Shown: piece after piece, positions 16,782 through 25,092 of the stretch | How positions within the stretch are numbered: the first letter of the stretch is position 1 | How the letters are laid out: the number at the start of each line of letters is the position of its first letter | Assembly: GCF_003933245.1 (NCBI RefSeq) | Contig: NZ_QUSX01000002.1 | Location: 434,001-498,000, forward strand | Direction: 5' to 3' | DNA: 64,000 nt | From: Maribacter algicola | GTDB taxonomy: Bacteria > Bacteroidota > Bacteroidia > Flavobacteriales > Flavobacteriaceae | Notes under the pieces: model-generated | What the model saw: the letters and a program-made list of their open reading frames with translations, nothing else | Told to the model about the DNA's origin: nothing | Databases searched by the model: none | Program-made: the position numbers and the translations under genes

Positions 16782-17144
16782 GAAAAAATAATAGGTTTGG
16801 TTTTCAGCTGTTGTAATTGGTTCGTAAGTTGATTTGATTTCAAACTATTGCTTTAAAAACGAGATACAGGCCTTTTTATTTTAAAAAAGAAAATAGGCAA
16901 CTCAATACCCTTTATCAATAGAGTATATGCTTTTGGAAATAGCACTTGGAATTCTTATGATTATTCACAAAAACATTATGTGAATAATATTTTCTTTTCA
17001 GCATTAAGTACAACAATTGTATAAACGTACCTTGGTACGTTTATTTCTATTTTGTGCGTAACAAGATACTTCTTTCCAACCATTGGAAAAATACAGGGAA
17101 TCCCTGTGTTATTTAGAGTTATCAACAATAGCATCAGAAAAACC
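16782..17144. other. Intergenic region with a perfect 11-bp inverted repeat
   Basis: No gene is supported. The main feature is ATAAACGTACC-TT-GGTACGTTTAT at 17021-17044, a perfect 11-bp inverted repeat with a two-base centre. A weaker inverted repeat, TACAA-CAA-TTGTA, lies immediately before it. The rest is AT-rich and presumably includes the promoter of the 14565-16781 gene. Confidence 0.55.
17021..17044. promoter_or_regulatory. Perfect 24-bp palindrome, possible operator or hairpin
   Basis: The arms are ATAAACGTACC and GGTACGTTTAT around TT. It has no run of T on the minus strand after the stem, so it is a poor terminator for the DUF1853 gene ending at 17145. On the plus strand a T-rich stretch follows but no gene ends there. 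A protein-binding dyad is the simplest reading; the binding protein is unknown. Confidence 0.4.
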
Positions 17145-17960
17145 CTACCACCAGGCCACAAAGCATTTGTCAATCGTGTCAGTCCCTTTTTTGACCCAAA
17201 GCATGGGGGCGTTTTGTTTGAGCAGACGCATATTCACTTCCAAAAGGGTTTCGTACTGGGACATCCAGGCCACACCATCACTAGGCGCCACCACCCATTC
17301 CGTTTTATAGGGTATATAGAATTGATAGTTTTTAAAGGCCTCTGATTGCAAATCCGCCAAACGTAACCAATAGCCTACAATACAATGTGGATTTAAGGGT
17401 CGGATATTGATTGCCTTGCTTTGACAAGGCTCGAACAATTGGGCCTTGTAACAGGCTTGGTGCTGGATGTTTTCGTTTGGGATGCCTTTTTCGGCCAATG
17501 TTTTTTTTCCCGCCGGACTATGCAACAGGGTAAACTGCTCGTTCTTTATTTTCTCCATTTTGGTAAAGAACATGTCCCGTCGGTTGGGGCCCATCAATTG
17601 GTGGATGCGTTCGGATATTTGGGGGTCGATGATATAGAATTTATAGGTCAGCTCCAAATGGATGATCTGTCCCGTAGCCGTTTCCCGAAGGATATAATCG
17701 ATTTCCCCTAAAGTCTGTTTTCCTTGCCGTACAGGTTCATTGTATAATAAGACTTCATAGGCTGGGGAGGCTTCCAATAATTGTTTGCACACATGCTCCA
17801 TTTGATGTCCTAACCGTATCTTTTGGGGAATGGGAGTGGGGGTGAAGTGGGTCAAATCGATTTGAGGAAATTCAAATTGGCGAATACCGAATTGCGTCTT
17901 GGTCCACAAGGATGGGGTTTGCAGGAATCCGGCGATTTGTCTGTTTAAATGGGAGGACAC
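17145..17960 (-). CDS. DUF1853 family protein (PD-(D/E)xK nuclease-like fold)
   Basis: The 271-aa product carries the DUF1853 pattern: LGHQMEHVCKQLLEA near residue 50, then LYNEPVRQGKQTLGEIDYIL with the acidic GE-x-D core, followed by IIHLELTYKFYI (E-x-K equivalents) and LMGPNRRDMFFTKMEKI. G-E-I-D and E-x-x-x-K spacing is the PD-(D/E)xK nuclease signature, although no activity is proven for the family. The C-terminal part ends HCIVGYWLRLADLQ and a Trp-rich tail. It is cytosolic. It is divergent from the VWA gene, with a repeat-rich 317-bp gap between them. Confidence 0.85.
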   Translation of the reverse strand: MSSHLNRQIAGFLQTPSLWTKTQFGIRQFEFPQIDLTHFTPTPIPQKIRLGHQMEHVCKQLLEASPAYEVLLYNEPVRQGKQTLGEIDYILRETATGQIIHLELTYKFYIIDPQISERIHQLMGPNRRDMFFTKMEKIKNEQFTLLHSPAGKKTLAEKGIPNENIQHQACYKAQLFEPCQSKAINIRPLNPHCIVGYWLRLADLQSEAFKNYQFYIPYKTEWVVAPSDGVAWMSQYETLLEVNMRLLKQNAPMLWVKKGTDTIDKCFVAWW

Positions 17961-18277
17961 TTTTTTAGTTCAGAGTTAAGAGTTCAAAGTTAGGAGTTTC
18001 AGGTTTCAGGTTTCTTGTTTCAAGTTAATAGTTAATACTCAAATACTAAATCACAAATTCCAACAACGAACAACCAACAACGAACAGCTATAAACGAAAA
18101 GCGAAAAATTAAAAGTGAAAAATGTAGATTTTACCAACAACCAACAACCAACAACCAACAACCATCAACCAACAACGCTTGCCCTGAGCGGAGCCGAAGG
18201 GAACAACGAATTACCAACAATCGTTAACATTTCCTAAAAAGCATTCACATCACGTCCAAATATGTTAATTTTATAGT
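17961..18277. repeat. Short-word repeat region, left flank of the VWA/AAA pair
   Basis: From about 17970 to 18040 variants of AGAGTTAAGAGTTCAAAGTT and GGTTTCAGGTTTC repeat. From about 18060 to 18215 the word CAACAAC and its variant CAACAACCAA repeat many times, including a tidy stretch at 18132-18175. Inside, at 18182-18203, lies GCCCTGAGCGGAGCCGAAGG, related in opposite orientation to the core of the repeats at 2207 and 5051. No gene is supported. The same two word types recur between the VWA and AAA genes. Confidence 0.7.
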
Positions 18278-19438
18278 ATGGCTATGAATACAAGAAAAGG
18301 ATTCCGTTTTGTGCCCTATGAAGCACCGGAACAATCTCCTTTCGACAAACTTTTTGATATTTTTCAGGAACTCATTACCCATACTTCGGGCGATTTTGAC
18401 GAGGCCATCGATTGGCTGCGGGAATTGGACAAGGAATATGAACTTACGGACGAAAACTATACGATCGAAGACTTTATAGAAGATCTTAAGGCGAAAGGAT
18501 ACATTCGGGAAGAATTTGAGGACGGTGGTGGTGAAATGGGGGAAGATGGCGAGGATGGCGAAGGCTCCGGCGGTGGAAATATCTCCATTACGGCCAAAAT
18601 GGAGCGCATTATTCGTCAGCGCGCATTGGACCAAATTTTTGGGAAACTAAAACGTAGCGGGGCGGGAAATCACAAAACGGGCAAATCCGGACAGGGAGAT
18701 GAACATACCGGTGATTTTAGGGAATACCGTTATGGCGACGGTCTGGAACATATTTCCATGACCGAGAGTCTTAAAAACGCCCAAGTGAACCACGGTATAG
18801 GTAGTTTTAACCTAAGCGAGGAAGATCTGGTCGTAGAGGACACCCAATACAAGGCCCAGATGAGTACTATTTTGATGATAGACATCAGTCACAGTATGAT
18901 TCTCTATGGCGAAGACCGCATTACCCCCGCCAAAAAGGTGGCCATGGCACTATCGGAACTAATCACCACTCGATATCCCAAGGATACCTTGGATATTTTG
19001 GTCTTCGGGAACGATGCTTGGCCCATACCTATAAAGGATTTGCCCTATTTGAAAGTCGGGCCCTACCACACCAATACGGTGGCAGGATTGCAGTTGGCCA
19101 TGGATATGCTTCGCCGAAAGCGGAACACGAACAAGCAGATTTTTATGATTACCGATGGGAAGCCCAGCTGCCTGCGCATGCCCGATGGAACCTATTATAA
19201 AAACAGTGTGGGCTTGGACGACTATATTGTGGAAAAATGTTACAATATGGCCCGGCAGGCCCGCAAACTCCATATCCCCATTACCACGTTCATGATTGCG
19301 CAAGACCCTTATCTGATGCAGTTTATCCGTCACTTTACCGAAGCGAACAAGGGCAAAGCCTTCTTTACGGGATTAAAGGGACTGGGTGAAATGATATTTG
19401 AGGATTATGAGTCGAACCGAAGGAAAAAGTTGCGTTAG
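18278..19438 (+). CDS. VWA domain protein (CoxE/BatA-like, partner of AAA ATPase)
   Basis: The 386-aa product has an N-terminal helical part with an acidic, Gly-rich linker (EDGGGEMGEDGEDGEGSGGG, residues about 88-107), then a Lys-rich helix, and a C-terminal VWA domain of about 190 residues. The MIDAS is intact: DISHSM near residue 202, the Thr in HTNTVAGL and ITDGKPS. There is no signal or membrane segment. VWA proteins next to MoxR-type AAA ATPases assemble or activate other complexes by metal-dependent binding, here with the gene at 19598. An alternative start two codons in (MNTRKG) is possible. Confidence 0.88.
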   Translation: MAMNTRKGFRFVPYEAPEQSPFDKLFDIFQELITHTSGDFDEAIDWLRELDKEYELTDENYTIEDFIEDLKAKGYIREEFEDGGGEMGEDGEDGEGSGGGNISITAKMERIIRQRALDQIFGKLKRSGAGNHKTGKSGQGDEHTGDFREYRYGDGLEHISMTESLKNAQVNHGIGSFNLSEEDLVVEDTQYKAQMSTILMIDISHSMILYGEDRITPAKKVAMALSELITTRYPKDTLDILVFGNDAWPIPIKDLPYLKVGPYHTNTVAGLQLAMDMLRRKRNTNKQIFMITDGKPSCLRMPDGTYYKNSVGLDDYIVEKCYNMARQARKLHIPITTFMIAQDPYLMQFIRHFTEANKGKAFFTGLKGLGEMIFEDYESNRRKKLR

Positions 19439-19597
19439 TTAAAAGTTAAGAGTTAAAGGTGAAAAGTTATAAGTGGTCAGTTTTCAGTGTACTGTAATTA
19501 GTGACCAATTAACAATTATGTGTATGGGGTAGAGCGTTTAGCGAGAAGCGACCTCTAACAACCAACAACCAACAACGAAAAAAGAACAAAAAGAAAT
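19439..19597. repeat. Short-word repeats between the VWA and AAA genes
   Basis: Directly after the VWA stop come AAAAGTTAAGAGTTAAAGG-type words (19440-19475), and just before the AAA start comes CTAACAACCAACAACCAACA (19555-19575). These are the same two word families seen at 17970-18215. They separate two genes that in most genomes would be nearly contiguous. Confidence 0.65.
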
Positions 19598-21067
19598 ATG
19601 AGCTTGAATTATAAGGAAATTAAAACATTGGGTGCCTTAAAAAAGGCAGGATATCAATCCAAAAGGATAAAGGACGAACTTAGAGACAACCTGAGAGAGC
19701 ATATAAAGTCGGGAGCGGAAACCTTTACAGGGGTTTGGGGTTATGAGGATTCCGTAATTCCGGAACTGGAACGGGCGATTCTTTCCCGTCACAATATCAA
19801 CCTCTTGGGACTTCGCGGACAGGCAAAAACCCGATTGGCCCGTTTGATGGTAAATTTGTTGGACGATTACATTCCCGTGGTGGAGGGTTCGGAAATCAAT
19901 GACGATCCCATGGCGCCCATGTCCCGCTACGCAAAAGAACTGATTGCCGAGAAAGGGGATGACACCCCAATTGCTTGGTTACCCAAAAGTGAGCGGTTTT
20001 ATGAGAAATTGGCCACACCAGATGTTACCGTGGCCGATTTGATTGGGGATGTAGACCCAATAAAGGCTGCGAACCTAAAACTTTCCTATGCGGATGATAG
20101 GGTCATCCATTTCGGGATGATACCCAGGGCCAATCGATGTATTTTCGTGATTAATGAGTTGCCCGATTTACAGGCGCGCATCCAGGTTTCCCTGTTCAAT
20201 ATTTTGGAGGAGGGCGATATACAGATAAGGGGATTTAAACTCAGATTGCCCTTGGACATCCAGTTCGTGTTTACGGCAAATCCTGAGGATTATACCAATC
20301 GGGGAAGTATCGTGACACCGTTAAAGGACCGTATCGGTTCCCAAATCCTGACGCACTATCCCTACGATATTGAAACCGCCCGAAAAATTACCGAGCAAGA
20401 GGCCAATTTAGACCAAAGACAATCCGAGGCGGTATATGTTCCAGACTTGGCCAAGGATTTATTGGAGCAGATCAGTTTTGAGGCTAGGAACAGTGAGTAT
20501 GTAGATGCCAAGAGCGGTGTCAGTGCCCGTACGAGCATTACCGCTTTTGAAAATTTGTTGAGTACTGCCGAACGAAGGGCCTTATTGACAGGTGCGGAAA
20601 GCACCACTGTGCGGTTGAGCGATTTTCTTGGAGTGATTCCTGCAATTACTGGAAAAATAGAATTGGTTTACGAAGGTGAGCAGGAAGGCGCTGATGTGGT
20701 GGCCGAAATCCTGATTGATGAAGCGGTCAAGTCCCTTTTTCCAGAGTATTTCCCCAAGATTAATAAACTACAGCGCAAGGATGAGGAGACGCCCTATGAC
20801 GAGCTTTTACATTGGTTTTTTCAGGGGGAAGGCTTTGAACTGATAGATGATTTTACGGATGAAGAATACAAAAGGGCCTTGGACGGCATTCCGCCACTGA
20901 ATCAAGTGGTGAAAACCCATCAGCCAGACTACCCAAAGGAGGATGTTTATTTTTTAAAGGAACTTTTGTTATGGGGTTTGGTATCTCATAAAAAACTCAA
21001 CAAGCATCGGTTCTCGGAAGGCTACCAGTTCAAAGATCTGTACAGCAGTTTTCTTAAGGACATATAA
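19598..21067 (+). CDS. MoxR/Mg-chelatase-type AAA+ ATPase
   Basis: The 489-aa product is a cytosolic AAA+ ATPase of the magnesium-chelatase ChlI/MoxR class. The Walker A region is GLRGQAKT (residues 71-78), where the usual final Gly-Lys-Thr has Ala in place of Gly. The Walker B position reads IFVINELPDL (about residue 185), Asn-Glu rather than Asp-Glu. Sensor and following blocks are conserved: LFNILEEGDIQIRG, FVFTANPEDYTNRGSI, TPLKDRIGSQILTHYP. The C-terminal part adds a helical domain with FPKINKLQRKD. It likely drives a chaperone or activation step with the VWA protein upstream. Target complex is unknown. Confidence 0.88.
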   Translation: MSLNYKEIKTLGALKKAGYQSKRIKDELRDNLREHIKSGAETFTGVWGYEDSVIPELERAILSRHNINLLGLRGQAKTRLARLMVNLLDDYIPVVEGSEINDDPMAPMSRYAKELIAEKGDDTPIAWLPKSERFYEKLATPDVTVADLIGDVDPIKAANLKLSYADDRVIHFGMIPRANRCIFVINELPDLQARIQVSLFNILEEGDIQIRGFKLRLPLDIQFVFTANPEDYTNRGSIVTPLKDRIGSQILTHYPYDIETARKITEQEANLDQRQSEAVYVPDLAKDLLEQISFEARNSEYVDAKSGVSARTSITAFENLLSTAERRALLTGAESTTVRLSDFLGVIPAITGKIELVYEGEQEGADVVAEILIDEAVKSLFPEYFPKINKLQRKDEETPYDELLHWFFQGEGFELIDDFTDEEYKRALDGIPPLNQVVKTHQPDYPKEDVYFLKELLLWGLVSHKKLNKHRFSEGYQFKDLYSSFLKDI

Positions 21068-21068
21068 A

Positions 21069-21098
21069 AAAATCCCTTCCGGTATTGGAAGGGATTTT
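21069..21098. terminator. Bidirectional intrinsic terminator after the AAA gene
   Basis: A perfect 12-bp stem, AAAATCCCTTCC paired with GGAAGGGATTTT, encloses the loop GGTATT, with A-runs before and T-runs after. It starts 2 bp after the AAA+ gene stop and lies 26 bp beyond the stop of the minus-strand gene at 21124, so it can serve both converging transcripts. Confidence 0.9.
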
Positions 21099-21123
21099 TA
21101 GTTTGAATGGTTATGATTATTTC

Positions 21124-21663
21124 CTAAGAGTTCCAAGTGTCTATATGCTGGTTTCTGTCATCAAATATATACGTGCCCACCAATTGCTTGCGATAACTAT
21201 AGGTAAGGAACGTCATGCCGAACAACATTGTATATAGTACAAACATTAAGATTCCAATGGGAAGAAAGGTCACCGGAATCAAATGGTTTTCATAATCACT
21301 ATAGGATAACAGCGTAATTAAAGTCTCAATAATTTTAAATAGGTAGACCAGGCTGATGATGTAAAGTACGTATTCCAAATTTCGCATGGGAACATCGCTC
21401 AACTCCCTTTCCTTAATTTTAAACCACATCACGTATAAAAAAACGAGATGTACCAAGGAAAGGATTGGGAAAATATAATTGTCCACCTTAAAAAAGTAGA
21501 ACTTGTTCGTGTAAAGTCCGTAAAAACTGAACACATTGAGTAGAACGATACTGATCAAGGATAAAAGTAGCGTAAGCTTCCAAGAAAAAACCCTTTTTAT
21601 GGTACTGAGCATATTTGATCTTTCGGTTTTGAATATGATTGATTCCTTATAAAACGGATACAA
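21124..21663 (-). CDS. Membrane protein, unknown function
   Basis: The frame gives up to 179 aa; the ATG at 21612 (MLSTIKRVFSWKLTLLL) gives 162 aa and begins directly at the first helix, so I consider it at least as likely as 21663. Four hydrophobic segments are visible: LTLLLSLISIVLLNVFSFY, IFPILSLVHLVFLYVMWF, LEYVLYIISLVYLFKIIETL and IPVTFLPIGILMFVLYTMLFG. A basic linker after helix 2 and a C-terminal soluble tail (YIFDDRNQHIDTWNS) complete it. No family is recognised. Confidence 0.6.
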   Translation of the reverse strand: MYPFYKESIIFKTERSNMLSTIKRVFSWKLTLLLSLISIVLLNVFSFYGLYTNKFYFFKVDNYIFPILSLVHLVFLYVMWFKIKERELSDVPMRNLEYVLYIISLVYLFKIIETLITLLSYSDYENHLIPVTFLPIGILMFVLYTMLFGMTFLTYSYRKQLVGTYIFDDRNQHIDTWNS

Positions 21664-21749
21664 CTTTGGTTTATTCTAAAAACTCGATGAACGGTACGTT
21701 CTTCTTTTAAAAGAAAAATTTAAACTTTAATATTTACATTTTCAAAACT

Positions 21750-22187
21750 TTATGAAATCCATTTTTTAGCTATGGCCTTGTTGGAGAATACAATTAGGGC
21801 TATGGCGATGACCAAGATCATAATGGGCATTATCATCGCATTTGGCCCATAGACTTCAAAAGTATCGCTCATAAAAAAGTTATAGGTCATTTGTCCCAAA
21901 AGCCCAAGCAAGGAAATAACGAATAACGGCTTGGCCCATTTTTTCCGTAGAAGGAGGAAAATACATGCAATGGTACCGCCCCAAACGGCGATCGCAAAGG
22001 CTGCAGTAACCCATGCGGGTTGGTTTTCATAGAGATTTCGCTCCGCTTCGCTCATAGTGGCAAGTACTTCATCGGACATAAAGGCCTGTCCAATATAGGC
22101 CATCGCTCCGGCCAAATTCCATAATAGGGCCAAAACGCTTACGATCCAAAACCAGGTAGGTGGTTTTATTTTAGTTTCAGTTGTCAT
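21750..22187 (-). CDS. Small four-helix membrane protein
   Basis: The 145-aa product has four hydrophobic segments (TWFWIVSVLALLWNLAGAMA, AAFAIAVWGGTIACIFLLL, LFVISLLGLLGQMTYNFFM, IMPIMILVIAIALIVF). A conserved-looking loop with SEAERNLYENQPAW lies between helices 1 and 2, and the first helix has W-N-x-x-G. Proteins of this kind are widespread in Flavobacteriaceae and are often labelled sugar transporter without experimental support; I do not endorse a transport role. It is divergent from truA, with 88 bp between starts. Confidence 0.7.
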   Translation of the reverse strand: MTTETKIKPPTWFWIVSVLALLWNLAGAMAYIGQAFMSDEVLATMSEAERNLYENQPAWVTAAFAIAVWGGTIACIFLLLRKKWAKPLFVISLLGLLGQMTYNFFMSDTFEVYGPNAMIMPIMILVIAIALIVFSNKAIAKKWIS

Positions 22188-22228
22188 AATTATTGGTTTT
22201 GATTAGTTGTGTTTAAATTACAAAAAAG

Positions 22229-22260
22229 TTGTTAGCAATGAACGATCCTTCTTATTTTAG
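22229..22260 (+). promoter_or_regulatory. Candidate Bacteroidota promoter for the TruA gene
   Basis: TTG at 22229-22231, a 21-bp spacer and TATTTTAG at 22253-22260 match TTG-N(17-23)-TAnnTTTG except at one of the eight -7 positions. The ATG at 22276 lies 15 bp further, which allows a short leader. Confidence 0.4.
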
Positions 22261-22275
22261 ACCCATTCTCCAAAA

Positions 22276-23061
22276 ATGAAAAGAACCCGTTACTATTACC
22301 TAATACGCATCCAATATTTAGGATTTAGATACAGCGGATGGCAAAAACAGCCTGGCCGAAAGACTGTTGAAGGCATGTTGGAAAAAACATTCAAACACGT
22401 ACTTCCGGATGCCAAGTTCAAAATTTTGGGTTCCGGACGTACCGATTCCAAGGTTTCCGCCTTGGATGGCGTTTTTGAATTGTTTTTGGACGATACGCCC
22501 TTGCCCAATTTCGAAACCTTTTTACCTATCTTTAATAGAAACCTTCCACCGGATATTCGTGCATCGGATATAAAATCCGTTTCCAAGGATTTCAATATCA
22601 TCAAAAACAGCAAATCCAAGGAATACGTATACTTATTTTCCTACGGGGAAAAGAACCATCCCTTTTGTGCGCCTTTTCTTTACAATGTCATTGAAAACCT
22701 TAACATTTCATTGATGAAGGAGGTCGCAGCTTATTTTGTGGGTACGCACGACTTTTCTACGTACACAGCCCGATTAAAACCCAATACACAGGTTATACGA
22801 ACCGTAGACTATTGTGAAATTTTGGAAAACGACCTAATATACGGTTCTTTTTTTCCCAATGAGAGTTATAAACTTGTGGTTAGGGGACAAGGGTTTATGC
22901 GCTACCAAATTAGAATGATCATGGGCGCCTTGATCCAATTGGGAAAGGGCGAACTTGGGAAGCAGGACATTCTGGATTCCCTAAATCCCGATATAAAATT
23001 AAGATTGACTACCGTAGCCCCTGGCTCAGGACTCTTATTGAACGAGGTAAAATTCGATTGA
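22276..23061 (+). CDS. TruA-like tRNA pseudouridine synthase (divergent)
   Basis: The 261-aa product has the TruA architecture: N-terminal LIRIQYLGFRYSGWQKQP, catalytic-loop GSGRTDSKVSA (Asp57 as nucleophile), then FVGTHDFSTYT and the RNA-binding block RGQGFMRYQIRMIMGAL. TruA converts uridines 38-40 of tRNA to pseudouridine. The catalytic loop departs from the standard GRTDxGVHA: here it is GRTDSKVSA, losing the Gly and His. The Asp and the downstream R-x-Q-I-R are kept, so activity is plausible, but this may be a paralogue with another target. It is followed 42 bp later by the CorA start. Confidence 0.85.
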   Translation: MKRTRYYYLIRIQYLGFRYSGWQKQPGRKTVEGMLEKTFKHVLPDAKFKILGSGRTDSKVSALDGVFELFLDDTPLPNFETFLPIFNRNLPPDIRASDIKSVSKDFNIIKNSKSKEYVYLFSYGEKNHPFCAPFLYNVIENLNISLMKEVAAYFVGTHDFSTYTARLKPNTQVIRTVDYCEILENDLIYGSFFPNESYKLVVRGQGFMRYQIRMIMGALIQLGKGELGKQDILDSLNPDIKLRLTTVAPGSGLLLNEVKFD

Positions 23062-23103
23062 TACGACTTAGGGCTTTTGACTATATTTAAACAAATTTCC
23101 GGT

Positions 23104-24195
23104 ATGGTGAAAAGAAAAATTGGATTGCCCAAAAGAAAGAAAAAGGTATCGCGTGTTCGGGAAAAAGTAGGTGCCGCCCCGGGAACGGTCAGTTATCTGG
23201 GTACCAAGGAGAAGTCGGAAAGTCTCGTATTCGTTACCACCTACGATTCAGAAGAGGTAGAGACCAAGGAACATAAACGATTGGAAGATATCCTCCAATA
23301 TCAAAAGGACCCACGAACATCTTGGATCAATGTTATTGGCATTACGGATGTACGTTTTATAGAGGAATTGGGGCAGGGTTTCGCCTTGAACAACCTCCTT
23401 TTGGAGGATGCCGTGGATACGGACCAACGTGCAAAAATCGACGAATATGATGGTTATATTTTTGGGGTTTTTAAAATGCTCTATTTGAACGAAAACGATG
23501 AAATTGTTCCGGAACACATGGCCATGGTGCTTATGGCGAACTCCGTGCTGGTGTTTCAGGAAGTCAAGGATGATGTTTTCAACGGGGTGCGGAATAGAAT
23601 AAACTCAAAATCCGGACGTATACGGAGTCGAGGTGCAGATTATTTGTTCTTCGCACTCTTGGATGCCATTATCGACAATTATTTTTTGGTTCTGGAGCAA
23701 ATTAATCACCGTATTGAACTCTTGGAGGATGAAGTCTATGCCGACCCAAAACCGGAGGTGGCCCACCAGATACAACTGTTAAAGAAAGAGGTATTGAAAA
23801 TACGACGCTGGATCTTCCCCGTAAAGGAGTTGGTGAGCAGGCTCATCGATTCTGAAAGCCCCCTGATCAAACACGATACCAAATTATTTCTACGGGACGC
23901 TTTGGACCACTCCCTGGAAATAAACGAAACACTACAGATCTACAGGGAGATGAGTATGAGCCTTATGGAAATGTACATGAGTAACATGAGCAATAAAATG
24001 AACGAGGTGATGAAGGTTTTGACCATTATGGCGTCCATTTTCATTCCACTGACCTTTATTGCGGGCATCTATGGTATGAATTTCGAACATATGCCGGAAC
24101 TCCAATATAAATATGGGTATTATGTAGTTTGGGCCGTGATGGTCCTGCTTTTCATCGGGATGATGGTCTATTTCAAACGAAAGGATTGGCTGTAG
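23104..24195 (+). CDS. corA: CorA family magnesium/cobalt transporter
   Basis: The 363-aa product begins at ATG 23104 (MVKRKIGLPKRKKK); a TTG nine codons upstream is the only other choice and is less likely. A long cytosolic domain (residues about 1-300) ends with a stalk helix rich in Met (MSLMEMYMSNMSNKMNEVMK), followed by two transmembrane helices (IMASIFIPLTFIAGIYGMNF and YVVWAVMVLLFIGMMVYF). The signature YGMNFEHMPEL corresponds to the GMN selectivity loop of CorA. It forms a pentameric channel for Mg and possibly Co. It lies just downstream of the TruA-like gene and converges with cysM. Confidence 0.93.
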   Translation: MVKRKIGLPKRKKKVSRVREKVGAAPGTVSYLGTKEKSESLVFVTTYDSEEVETKEHKRLEDILQYQKDPRTSWINVIGITDVRFIEELGQGFALNNLLLEDAVDTDQRAKIDEYDGYIFGVFKMLYLNENDEIVPEHMAMVLMANSVLVFQEVKDDVFNGVRNRINSKSGRIRSRGADYLFFALLDAIIDNYFLVLEQINHRIELLEDEVYADPKPEVAHQIQLLKKEVLKIRRWIFPVKELVSRLIDSESPLIKHDTKLFLRDALDHSLEINETLQIYREMSMSLMEMYMSNMSNKMNEVMKVLTIMASIFIPLTFIAGIYGMNFEHMPELQYKYGYYVVWAVMVLLFIGMMVYFKRKDWL

Positions 24196-24207
24196 CGGAT
24201 TTTCCGA

Positions 24208-25092
24208 TCAATCGAACAGATCCGAGGAAAGATAGCGGTCTCCCCGATCGCACACGATGGACACGATAACACCGTTTTCCAATTGCTCGGCCAAACGAAG
24301 TGCCACCGTAGCCGCCCCTCCAGAACTCATACCGGAAAAAATGCCCTCTTCCTTGGCCAATCGTTTTGCCATTTCCACCGCTTCGGCCTCACTGACTTCC
24401 ATCACCGTATCCACTTTGGAGGCATCGAATATTTTGGGCAAATATTCCTTGGGCCATTTGCGTATTCCCGGGATTTTTGAATTGTCCGTAGGTTGTACCC
24501 CTACAATCTGAACATCCTTGTTCCTTTCTTTTAGGAAGGTTGAAGTTCCCATAATCGTGCCCGTAGTGCCCATGGCAGAAACAAAGTGGGTGACTTTCCC
24601 TTGGGTGTCCTTCCAAATTTCGGGTCCGGTGGTTTTGTAATGCGCCTTCCAATTGTCATCGTTGGCAAATTGGTTGATCATGACGAATCCTTCTTCCTTT
24701 ACTTTGTTTTCGGCATAATCACGGGCACCCTCAATACCCACATCGGAAGGAGTGAGGGTGACTTTGGCCCCATAAGCGCGCATGGTCTGTACGCGTTCCT
24801 TGGTGGAATTTTCGGGCATGACCAGTTCAATATCCAACCCATATACCCCTGCGATCATGGCCAGGGCAATGCCCGTGTTTCCACTGGTGGCTTCAATAAG
24901 TTTATCCGTAGGTTTTAGGGTGCCGCTATCCAGTCCGCTTTTAATCATATTGTACGCCGCTCTGTCCTTTACGCTACCACCTGGATTATGGCCTTCCATT
25001 TTAAAGTACAGTTTTACGTTGGGATTGGTATTCAATACCCGGGATTCCACCAACGGGGTATTTCCTATAAGGTCAATAATGGAATTAGACAT
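24208..25092 (-). CDS. cysM: Cysteine synthase (O-acetylserine sulfhydrylase, CysM type)
   Basis: The 294-aa product is a fold-type II PLP enzyme. The PLP Lys is in GGSVKDRAA (Lys42), the substrate loop in EATSGNTGIALA, the phosphate-binding loop in GTTGTIMGTS, and the C-terminal Ser in GIFSGMSSGGA. It makes L-cysteine from O-acetylserine and sulfide (CysM can also use thiosulfate). The size and the R-K-W-P-x-E-Y-L-P segment fit the CysM branch. Its start overlaps the serine acetyltransferase gene by 8 bp, so both steps of cysteine formation are in one operon. No leader element for sulfur control was recognised. Confidence 0.95.
   Translation of the reverse strand: MSNSIIDLIGNTPLVESRVLNTNPNVKLYFKMEGHNPGGSVKDRAAYNMIKSGLDSGTLKPTDKLIEATSGNTGIALAMIAGVYGLDIELVMPENSTKERVQTMRAYGAKVTLTPSDVGIEGARDYAENKVKEEGFVMINQFANDDNWKAHYKTTGPEIWKDTQGKVTHFVSAMGTTGTIMGTSTFLKERNKDVQIVGVQPTDNSKIPGIRKWPKEYLPKIFDASKVDTVMEVSEAEAVEMAKRLAKEEGIFSGMSSGGAATVALRLAEQLENGVIVSIVCDRGDRYLSSDLFD

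Noticed and set aside
18060..18215. CAACAACC words as a CRISPR or minisatellite-coded peptide
   Set aside because: The words are irregular and low in complexity, and no open frame or unique spacers exist.
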